64,000 nucleotides of DNA from Nereocystis luetkeana (taxonomy: Eukaryota; Sar; Phaeophyceae; Laminariales; Laminariaceae). The notes beneath the pieces were generated by a model that was not told where the DNA came from, ran no database searches, and worked only from the letters and a program-made list of their open reading frames with translations. Shown here in pieces: positions 48,432 through 58,800 of the stretch (position 1 is its first letter; each line of letters begins with the position of its first letter). The stretch spans positions 496,001 through 560,000 of the forward strand of contig JARUPZ010000027.1 in the NCBI GenBank assembly GCA_031213475.1, read 5' to 3'. The position numbers were made by a program, and so were the translations under genes.

Positions 48432-48702
48432 GTCCTAGCTCAGACCCGGGGACACACAGCAGGCCCTCCTCCCTCCCCCCTCCAAAGTACGGTACGTGCC
48501 TTTGAAGGCTTTTTTTATCGCGAGAGGGGTTTCATTACTTTCTTACCTCGTCGACTATTGATAGCGTCCAATATCGCCTACCGGCTCTATTCGCTCTCTG
48601 GAGGTAGAGTGAAAAATGAATAACCCCACAACATGGCAGGGTTCGAAACCCTGACCTTCGACCCTATTGAGGCTAACCGCTACAACACCGGGGAGGCTCA
48701 AT
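48432..48702 (-). mobile_element. tRNA-headed SINE, tail side joined to a MITE
   Basis: Minus-strand head at 48702-48625 (CCGGTGTTGTAGCGGTTAGC, B-box GGTTTCGAACC in a CAGGG/CCCTG stem), body with GCACGTACCGTACTTTGG and TGTGTCCCCGGGTCTGAG. The poly-A end has been replaced by MITE copy L. Confidence 0.75.
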
Positions 48703-48999
48703 GATAATTGTCGGGCGGTAAACACTGCCAGTCAGTATGATATTTGGAATAGACGTTACCGGTACATGTTGTATAATAACGTCAGTAATTCGTTTCTGAC
48801 GGGGGTCAGTTGCTTGCTCCATTCTGTTTTGTTTTCGAAGCATACTCTACGTATCGCGTACATCATGACGGGGCCGTTGTTGTCACATTAAAGTACTCCT
48901 GGTAAATCGCGGATTTATAGGGACGGCGATAATATACATATGTGTAGTTCGGAGTATATCATACTCGTAAGCAACGAGCGTTAAAAAAAAACAAGCCAT

Positions 49000-50540
49000 A
49001 TTTGACACGACAAACAGCCTTTTGCCCTGGATTCAGTGGCCACCATCATCATCGTGCCTTTGTATTGCTGTGGGATAGACGTCAAGTAGACTTGATATAT
49101 TTTACTTCATTAGAAGTAACCCCCCCCTCCAAATGATAACCGGTACACCTCCCCCCCCACCCCCCCCCACCCCTTTATTCTACACAGACAGGCACATAAT
49201 TGCCACTTGCGACTCTAACGAAACTAAGGGGCTCACTTAGTTCATCAAGGTACAAGCCAGAACATCCCAACTCGCAGCCCTGGCGTGGTGGGGAGTGGGG
49301 TGTTTCATACTGGGCATGAGTGCTGGACAAAAACCAAAGTCCATAGATAGATACGTACTACGTATCATACCACGACATATCATACCATGGAATGCAAACT
49401 ATTAATATAGTGGAAAACACGGAATACAAGGTGAACAGAAAAGCCTTTTTGAGAACACTTCACGGGCCCCCCACGAAACTATCATCTCTCGCCTTTTCCA
49501 TGCGTCAATCGCACGCATGATCGAGCTACTCAAACTTATGCAAAGGGTCATCTCGCGCGATCACCGGTAGTAAGAATGTAGTAATATCGACCGCCTCCGT
49601 CTCGGGACACGCAATACACGATTCTATAAAAAAAATATCAAAAAAATAAAAAGAGGCGACCCTAATTCGGCACCTGCGACGCAGGAGAGACAACTGAAAT
49701 GCTCCTCCAACAAATCAACAATAACGGGACAACAGCAAGACACTTGTTTAACAATGCCCAACGGAAAAGAGACAGCCCAAACGCTCTTAAAGAAAAAATC
49801 GTGAGTGAAAAAGCGCACAATGAACGCCAGTCCAAACAAAACAAGAGAAAACCCAAAATGCACATCTACAAAAAAAAAAATGCCAAATGCTTGTCCAACA
49901 AAAAAAAAGGACGCAATCGAAAGGCCTTACTATACCCTCGACAACAGAGTCACAGCACTAGTAGTTGCAGCCATACCTGATATTACGTAGTGGCCTGCCA
50001 AAAACGCCCATTTCTTTGTCAGAAACCCGTCTTCCCCACACTAATCCCAAGTAGTATTTCAGCTAAAACGGGGGTGCATACAGCACCAAAGCAAAAAAAG
50101 CCTATCCCACACTAATTCCAAGTAGTTTATCGACGAAAAGGAGGGAACACCGCTGGAGTAAAACCCGCTCCGCACTATATACTGTAGTCCAAATTTCCGA
50201 GCGGTTGGTCGGCAAAAACCGGAGCACAGCGCTAAACGCAAAACTCGTATCGCACCAAGTACAGGCAGGTGGTCGGTGAAACCGGAGGCACAGTAAGTGA
50301 GCGGTACACAAAAAGCTCATCCCACACAAATTTTTAACTTGTGTCCAGAAAAAAACAGGGGGTACAACGCTAGAGCAAAGCTTGATCCTACGCCATTGGA
50401 CCTCAACAAGATGACGAGGGTGATAGAAGATTAAAAAAAAAGGGCGCAGTTCGTTTGGCCCAGTGCAACGCTTAAAAACCGGAAAAAAAATCAAAAATAA
50501 AAACAACTTCCCCAACAAACCCTTCCCCGAACCCAGCGGC
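49000..50540. other. Non-coding stretch
   Basis: No exon, MITE or SINE recognised. It contains C-rich runs at 49121-49170 and A-rich runs at 49626-49915. Between about 49980 and 50300 several loosely similar units contain CCCACACTAATNCCAAGTAGT and GGTCGGNNAAACCGGAG. Confidence 0.4.
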
Positions 50541-50999
50541 TCTCATGAAGCTCGGCGAGCGTACAGTGGTACTGATAATAGTGGTCGAGCATACCGTGCT
50601 GTGTGTGAAGCCATTGACTCCTTTTGCGGCGACGTTCTCACGATTGAGTTCGTGCACGCGATGCGAAATGAAACAGCTTTGCCCCTACGTTCTCACAAAC
50701 CTCGTAGGGCTTTCTCCCTTCCGATCACATATCATGCACTCCACGCACGCACGTACACGCCTAGAGTTGGCACCGCTGGCCCTAACTATTCCGTTCGAAA
50801 TCAAACCAAATACGTAGCACCTGGCGATAACTGCATCGTTATCCAACCCAATACCCAAGCCAAACCTCGCTCCTACCCATGCTCTTAGTAGTGTCTGTCG
50901 CTATTCAGCCACAACCCGTACCTGGCCGTGTACTTCGTACATGTTTTGCAAACTCGGTTAACACGGCGGCAGTGTATATCCTAGGTTTAGTTTTCTAGC

Positions 51000-51755
51000 A
51001 TGCTCCACACGAAAAATAGACAAACAAAGCTATTATCTCCCTCCTCTCATCATGACTGTGTGATGCAGTGCGATACTACTATGCTATTCTATGGATGGCA
51101 CGGTTTATTGTTCCGCTGCGCGAAACATTACAATAGGGCGAGTGCGCCATATCTGGTACAAGCTGCCGATCACGCACAAGGCCTGTCAGTCCGTGGGAAC
51201 GAAGACACGCTAAAGGCACTCCTTACTTGTCACGCCTGGTTTGCCTGGCAAGCGTGCACCAGCCGCGCCTACCGCCTGCAGGACGGAAGACTGTATGTCT
51301 GGGCTGAAGACATGCTTCCAGTGCTACCGCCGGATATGTCCACTCCAGCTTCAGCATACGAAAGAGCTGCCTACGAAGCGTGTAAGACATGGATGTCTGG
51401 GTTGGACTTCAAACGCTACGTACCGCCCGCGTGTTCATACGCAGAGGGCTCAGGGCTGGCACGGGGGGCGTTCTTCGCTAGCGAACACGTCCGGGCACCT
51501 CTCAGACTGTACACAATGTTCGAAGCCAAACGTTGCCGCCGCAAGGCAGTGAAAAGAATCATGGTTGACGGCATGAAGTTTCGTTTCCGATGGCCGGCAG
51601 AGCAGAGAAGGCAATCCAAGCAAGATAGAAGGGGGGGGGGTCGGATCGGTCGTACACCCAGAGAAGAGGCATTGGAGCCGCAGACCCAGACAGTCGCACG
51701 GCGGGTGAGGGTACACGGTGTAGCATCAACAAGATGGCCACGGAGAGCATTGTAG
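51000..51755 (+). CDS. Open reading frame, 251 codons, unknown
   Basis: The central part is protein-like (APYLVQAADHAQGLSVRGNE, AYERAAYEACKTWMSGLDFK, RAPLRLYTMFEAKRCRRKAV), followed by a basic low-complexity C terminus near a G-run. No domain is recognised. It lies between the Pmp-like gene and the flagellar-type gene on the opposite strand, possibly inside an intron of the Pmp-like gene's unseen 3' part. Confidence 0.25.
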   Translation: MLHTKNRQTKLLSPSSHHDCVMQCDTTMLFYGWHGLLFRCAKHYNRASAPYLVQAADHAQGLSVRGNEDTLKALLTCHAWFAWQACTSRAYRLQDGRLYVWAEDMLPVLPPDMSTPASAYERAAYEACKTWMSGLDFKRYVPPACSYAEGSGLARGAFFASEHVRAPLRLYTMFEAKRCRRKAVKRIMVDGMKFRFRWPAEQRRQSKQDRRGGGRIGRTPREEALEPQTQTVARRVRVHGVASTRWPRRAL

Positions 51756-52323
51756 GAAGACGGAAATCCGGCGGCGGGGGAGGAGGGGGGGGGGCGGACA
51801 TCAGCGACGATGATACCATTACTTTAAAATATACATACGAACGATTGGCGACCATCTTCATGCTGCCCTTACGCTCGTGTCTCGTGGCAGACAGAACAAT
51901 AGTTGCAAGATCCCTATCAATAACATAATTGGTCAGTACTACTAATACTAACATTATTCGAGGGCCAACGAAGAATCTAGTTAGGGGGTTCTTACGCAGC
52001 CCTCTTGACGGGAAACTTGACGGGAAACTCGACCTTCAACAAAGTGACCAATACAGCAATGGCCACACAACGCGTCATTAGAGAATCCATGAGATACGGC
52101 ATGACCCTGCCAATACTGCAGGGCACCCTCACCGCTCCTATCATAGGCGGCTAATAGCACCAGACTTATCATGGATTTGATCACTATCAAAAGGGGTTTT
52201 GAAGGGGTACATAAGCTGACGAGTAGTAAGGTAGTGCCGGTACAGGCTGCCTTCCCTTGGAGGGTTTCGTTCGGGCTATTAATAGTCTTCTCAGCACTGG
52301 CTATAGAAGGGATCACTGACCAC

Positions 52324-52436
52324 TATCCCGGCAGACCATATTAAATAGGACCTACGGTATACACACACACAAAACTATATACTTCGCTATTTTTACTAAC
52401 AATATTTGGTCCTATTTACTATGATCTCCCATAATA
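52324..52436 (+). mobile_element. 109-bp MITE copy M, decayed
   Basis: 113 bp, with CA-repeat expansion (ACACACACACAC) in the middle and mutated ends (TATCCCGGCAGACC / GATCTCCCATAATA). Interior ACAATATTTGGTCC is intact. An older copy. Confidence 0.88.
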
Positions 52437-52917
52437 CCGGAGGGCAGCTATGAAAACAACAACTGCAAGAACAAAGGATAGCTAGTCCTATTACAGACTA
52501 GACTCTACTTATATAGCTATAGCTAGCGACGACGATGGCGCTGCAAAGCTTTCGTCGACACAGCACGCCTCCAGTTGCAAATAGTACAGATGGCGTGCGT
52601 CGTCGTGCAACTGCCAGCATTCAAATGGGCGACCATGACCTAGCGGGAGGAAGGGCAGTGTTTTATCACGCATACAGAGGCCCGACAGACGTATGTACTC
52701 CCGCACAGCTCCGATGATTATCACCTGCTCTATTAGCTACTAATGGAGTAGGAATAGTATACCTTATAATAAGCATGTCTAGTTCTGGTAGGATTAGTGT
52801 ACAGGAAGAGGAATGTTTAGTATGAGTGGGGTGATCGACGCTTAAGCTCATGCTGCGCATTACGGGGCAAAAATGCGTGCGTATGATACAATAGGCAAAG
52901 ATGCTATTCATATTATT

Positions 52918-53023
52918 CTTTCTCTTGCCATCCGACAAGGCGGAGCATAATCTTCAGCACTGATCACTCATATATTTCCCGAAAGAAGAAAATCTCGGAA
53001 ACGAAAGGAAACCCATTCACCAA
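52918..53023 (+). repeat. CAATGTGCAGCATGATC repeat, copy 2
   Basis: Diverged copy of the 39.30-kb repeat: CTTGCCATCCGACAAGGCGG, AGCATAATCTTCAGCA, CCCGAAAGAAGAAAATCTCG, AACCCATTCACCAAGTC. Confidence 0.78.
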
Positions 53024-53137
53024 GTCTTTGTTTTAACGAACGAATGCATTATACTGTTTTTCGTATAATGTTAGTGTTAATAGTATACGAAGATGCCTAT
53101 TCCCGGCACTGAGTGAGCTCTGAGCGCTGTCCTTCAC

Positions 53138-53246
53138 TATTACGGGGGACCATAGTTAATAGGACCTATGGTATACATAAAAACCTATATATTTAACCAT
53201 TTTTACTAACAATATTTGGTCCTATTAACTATGGTCCCCCGTAATA
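53138..53246 (+). mobile_element. 109-bp MITE copy N, consensus-like
   Basis: Exactly 109 bp with perfect 14-bp ends. It matches the reconstructed consensus and serves here as the empty-site reference for small insertions in other copies. Confidence 0.97.
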
Positions 53247-53318
53247 GGACTAATAATAGTTAGGAGCCTGCAGCAGAGGGGTTTGGCTTGACACAACGCC
53301 GGCATTTCAGCACTCCGC

Positions 53319-53428
53319 CATTACGGGGGGCCATATTAAATAGGACCTACGGTACACACCAAAACCTACATAAATCACTCTTTTTACCAACAATATTTGG
53401 TCCTATTTACTTTGGTCCCCCGTAAATA
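53319..53428 (+). mobile_element. 109-bp MITE copy O
   Basis: 110 bp; left end CATTACGGGGGGCC (first T changed to C), arms TTAAATAGGACC and GGTCCTATTTAC, right end with one extra A. It lies just 3' of the last recognised exon of the minus-strand Pmp-like gene. Confidence 0.93.
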
Positions 53429-53506
53429 GGTGTTTCCAAGAATGGCACGTATTACGGTGGCACGGGTGGAAAACGATAAATACACGCGTGTGGGGGGTGG
53501 CCTCAC

Positions 53507-55853
53507 CGCGGAGTTGTCGATGTAAGTCACGCTGCTTTCCGTCACCAAGGAGCCTCCAACGTCGATATGTACAGCTCCCCCCTTCAAGCCAAGCAGACAG
53601 CCAGGCGCAGCATGTAAAAGTGGCGCAGTCAGACAAGGCAGACGACCGAAGCAGTGAAGCGGAAAAGCCAAAAGCGAAGCGGTCAAGCGGGGCAGTCCGG
53701 CGGAGCAGTCATGCGAAACTATCAAGCATGGCAGTAGATGATACTTTGCTAGGAGAATATATTTTCCTTGGTTTTCTTGCTTTTTTTCTGTCCGACATTG
53801 TTTACCAGGTACCAGGTACCTGGTATGAATGAAGTGATCATACGTAGTTGATTGAAGGTCGTGCTACAAATTGTGGTGTGGTAGTAATAGTGTCATGCAG
53901 TTTTGGGCTCCCTTTGACTTTCTCTTTTCAACGATTTTTTTTGAGTGATCATACTTGAGGCTACAGTAGTTCAATAGGCTATTGTGGTCCAATAGTCTAC
54001 TGTAGGTCAATAGGTCAATAGGCTTGTCGTTTGCTACTGTTTCCCTTGGTCATACTTGAGGCTACAGTAGTTCAATAGGCTATCAGGATAGCCTACTGTA
54101 GGTCAATAGGTCAATAGGCTTGTCGTTTGTTACTGTTTCCCTTGGTCATACTTGAGGCTACAGTAGTTCAGTAGGCTATCGTAGTCCAATAGTCTACTGT
54201 AGGTCAATAGGTCAATAGGCTTGTCGTTTGCTACTGTTTCCCTTGGTATTCTCTCGAGGGATTTTCATGAGTGATCATAGTTGAAGCGCAAGCTACACAA
54301 TAGTTGGCGGCAAACACAATACTTGGCACGCAACAGTGCTTTTAAACTATTAAATAAGGCACTTACAACAAGGGCGGAGCCTTCGCGGAAGTTCACGTCG
54401 CCGACAATGGAGACCAGCCCGGAGGTGTAGATGTGCCCACCGTCCGCCCTGTCGACTCCCTGGGTGTTCGTAATGGAAGGCGTGTTTGGTGCATGGGTTC
54501 GTTGTTTAGGGGCGGCGCACGGGGTCCCTCTGGCCGGTTGAGAGCCGTGGTGTACAACTTGACTTTGTTTTTTCAGTATCGACGCAACCTGATGTTGTTG
54601 ATGGCACGTATTCTCTCGTGAACCTGCCGCGCATTTTTTGCACTGTTGTTGCTGCTGGTTTTGTTGGTTGCCCCTTGCATGTTAATCAGGCTTGAAAAAA
54701 ATACTATTGAAACTTTGTACAGTAGACGACGACACATGTTCCAGTCCGACCTAAATCGAACATCTTTCAACTCCGCGGCAGTCTCTTCTCGAATATCGGA
54801 TTTTCTCTTCGTGAAGGCTCCTCCTTACACCTTCCTCCCCCCCCTCGCTTGGCAAGCACTCGTTTAATTATTATTATTCCCCTTGCCTTCCGACAATGTG
54901 CAGCATGATCTTCAACATTTATCACTCATAACTTTCCCGAAAGAAGAAAACCTCGGCAACAAAACTCTCCTTTTATCGTGTACCCTACTCCTCGTCAATA
55001 TTCCACATGCTATGCGCCAATGGCACCAGTTGTTGTTATTATTTTCATTTATTTATTTATTTTATTTGCCTTCTGACAATGTGCAGGGCGTTATTCATTC
55101 AAAATGAAAAAACTGACATAATTCATTTTGTTATCGTTGCCCGTCAGAACTGTCGAGATGGTTACGTCGATCTCTCACGTGTCGTCTCCTAACGCACAAC
55201 CAATGAGGTACTTGACACGAACTCGAGTCATCAGGAAAACGATCGGACTATTAATACTACTGTAGTTTTAGCCGTTTCCCACTAAGCGCCGACTATCCTA
55301 CGAAGGAAGAGGGAAAACTGCAGACAAAAAAAAAACTCAAAAGAAAGCTCAATTTCGCGATAACTCAACTTAAAATTGCACCAGGTATGCGAGAACGTAT
55401 GACTGCACTATGACAAGACGCGATGGTTCGTAACGTGAATAATTCAAGACGGGATGGCTGGTGAACAACAAGACGCGATGGGTATATAGTAAGACACGGT
55501 GGATCGTGGACAACACTCGAAACGTATTTTCGTCAATAACGGGGTTTCCAGCAACGCACGACAGATAGTAGTTTACCACCTCGCACCGATCATATATAGA
55601 CCGTTGATCCCCGTAGTTTATGATCTAGATCTTTCAGAACGGATAAATAAACGCAAATCAGATTTGCATGGTCTGTATGATCTAGAGCATCCTGCCGGGT
55701 GGAAGCGGCACCACCTCCATGATCCAGAGCATGCTTTACAAAAATGTACGTGGTATCATAGATGTACTCGTACAAATATCCTGCACGACCTTTCATGTTC
55801 CCGCAGGGTAGGATACCAGACTATCTGTTGTAGACAGACGCATACGTCATCAC

Positions 55854-55884
<31 letters not shown>

Positions 55885-58800
55885 GGTCCGAGATTTTCAC
55901 ATAAGTTACCCATGACCCATGAGAGCGTCATTGAGCGTTCGGATTGGCCTGGTTCCATCCTCCTTACCGAGGCCTGATTACCCCTGATGAATCCGTTGCT
56001 GCCCATGGTAGTGGTGCCGAGGTTGTAGAGAGCGCCACCGCTGGCGCCGGTATTGAACTGCATGATCGCCCTCCGCTCGAACGCCGTAGATGACCCCAAG
56101 CCGGTGAACACCGCCCCGCCGGAGCCCCCAATTTCATCGCCGTTTTCTGCAAAAAAAAAAAAAATGTGGTGTCAAGGGTACAATGCATGGAATGTCAAGG
56201 GGGTGTACGAGGAGGGTACATTACATGGCGATATGCATTACGAGGGATCGGCCTCATTTGGTGCTGGCCTTGACGGTCTCAATATTGGCCGCGCATCCCT
56301 TAGGAGACACAGAGCCACCGTTCCTGCTCTCCTACTCTCCTAACAGCGATACCTCGGACCAGCAGTTGTGGGCGCTCGGTACGTCTGTGTTTCCTCCGTT
56401 ACATGAAACCGTTCTTTGAATATTTTATCCCCTTAGGGGGGGGGGCTACTCGTGTCATGCCGTCTCCATCCAATGTCGGGACATTAACACGTACCTGGTA
56501 CGTTTTTCACCGACCAGGCGGGGCAGGGAATGGGGGTCTTATATGGCACGTGGTTACTTACGTAGCCGTCCATAAGCGAGTTATCACTTTCGAAATGACC
56601 AAAATGTTTAATAAAAAAAAACACTAAAACATCTACGTATTAAAAAAATACCGACAAAAATACTATTACGGGGGACCATAGTTAATAGGACCTATGGTAT
56701 ACATAAAAACCTATATGTTTAACCATTTTTACCAACAATATTAGGTCCTATTAACTATGGCCCCCCGTAATACTGGTACAACAAAAAAAGCGAGCAGGCG
56801 GCGGGCGAAGAGTGTGTATCGATGTCTCGATTCCTGTTTGGGTGAGGGGATGGGACATCGGAAAGTATGGGCGTTATAGTATATCCCTGCCCCGAAACGC
56901 CTACCTACAAAACCAAAGCCAATTGCGTCGCGGAGGGGGGAGGCTTACAGCGCTAAAGCACCCAAACCAGATGTATGTGCAATCTTCTTGCTGTCAGAAC
57001 AGGGCTTCGTGTGCAAACTCACAGAGAAATGCACCAGAACGAGATTTGAAGTCGTATGGTAGGCATTGCGGATGTCGCCAGACAAAAGGCATGGTGTGCG
57101 CAACAAAATATAACGCTCTACATAAAAGATGGCGTTGTCTGACCCTCACCACGTAACTCGCCCTCTTGAAGGCGATGCGGTATACCAGGTAGTTACCTTC
57201 AGAAGAAACAAATGCCCCAGCCAAGACCCACTCATAGCATGGTTAGATGCTTAGTCACGACTACAGCAGTAGTAGTCGCGGTGCATCTTGTGTAGCAACG
57301 CTATCAATAGCGTTCAAGAAAATTAGTAGCTTTACCCTCTAGAAGACGAAACACTCCCATCCATAGCAGTGTTACATGCAAAGCCACACAGTGCTTGCTA
57401 CCGTCGATTCCGACTACCTGGCCCTCTTCAAATCAAGAGTCATCTTCAGCAGTGTATTCTTCCAATTCAAGGATCACCTTTAGCGGTGTTAGATGCCAAA
57501 TAGCTAGCCCTCTCAAAGAGAAGGTACCCGAAGTTGGCAACGGCACCGCCCTGCCCCCCGCTCTCCGCTTCGTTTTCCGTGAAGTACGAGAAGTCTTGGA
57601 AAGACACCTCTCCTCTCGACGCCACACACAGGGCACCGCCGTCGCCCGCGTCCACGTCGCCGTCGCTCAGCACCTTGTTGCCAAAAAAGTCAACAGGGTA
57701 CTTGAAGTCCACCTGCTCGTTCGCAAAGAGTGGGAGTGTGCCCGTATGTATCATGCCGTACACGAAACACACTCCCCTTATGCGCCAAAGCTTCGAAGGG
57801 CAAAAGTCGGCCACACCAAGCCTGCAGAGTGTAGTAGATGACTTTCGAGGAGTTTTTTTTTAGATCTCATGGCTGTTTTTTTTTTTTTTTTTTTTTTTCT
57901 CGACAAAATATTTTTAACCCATACTAACGTGTAATTAAATGCTGCAGGTATGTAATAATATACCAGGTATGAAACATAATTAGGAAGGGCCTCATACCAT
58001 GAGAACAAACTAAAGGGTGGATCAAGCAAAAGGATAACACAAGCGGTGGATGGGGTAGATCGATGAAGCTAGAACATCAGTACTGAGAATGACAAGAACG
58101 ATCAACGTTGAAGCTCATCCGTGCCACACATTGTCGAATGTGAACCCACTCTCAGTTCATTGTTTTGTTGTTTATTTTTCTAACCCATCCATGGTCTTCA
58201 CCGCGACCCTTTTTTTATCTCCCTCATATTGATTTATGGCGTATAGATACATAGTAGTAGGTAAAATATCTCGGTAAATGGTGGGGGTGCATATTCAAGT
58301 GAGTACACGCAGGGAAGGAGAATTGGTTCGATGAAGTTAGTGGTATTCGATGAATTATGTCAGCTTTTCCATTTTGAATGAATAACGCCCTGCACATTGT
58401 CAGAAGGCAAAATAAAAATAATAATAAGAAAATATTACGGGGGGCCATAGTAAATAGAACCTATGGTACACACAAAAACCTGCATATGTACCTATTTTTA
58501 GGAACATTTTTTGGACCTACCTGGTATTTACTATGGCCCCCCGGAATAGCAGATAGTGGTGACGGAGACCCGGGTCACATATAATAGCAGCCTCTCCTCC
58601 CCTACGGTTCTTGCCCACTATTTCGGGAGACCATAGTAAACACCAGGTAGGACCTACGGTACACACAAAAACCTATATATTTCCCTTTTTTTACTACAGT
58701 AACAACATTTATTTGGTCATATTTACTACCGGTATGGTCCCCGGTAATATTAATAGAACACTTCGACCCTTTCTTCCCTCCAGGACATCAACAGCAGTAA

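Noticed and set aside
48625-48702. Possible tRNA gene on the minus strand
   Set aside because: The acceptor stem pairs in at most five of seven positions and the downstream body is the shared SINE sequence.
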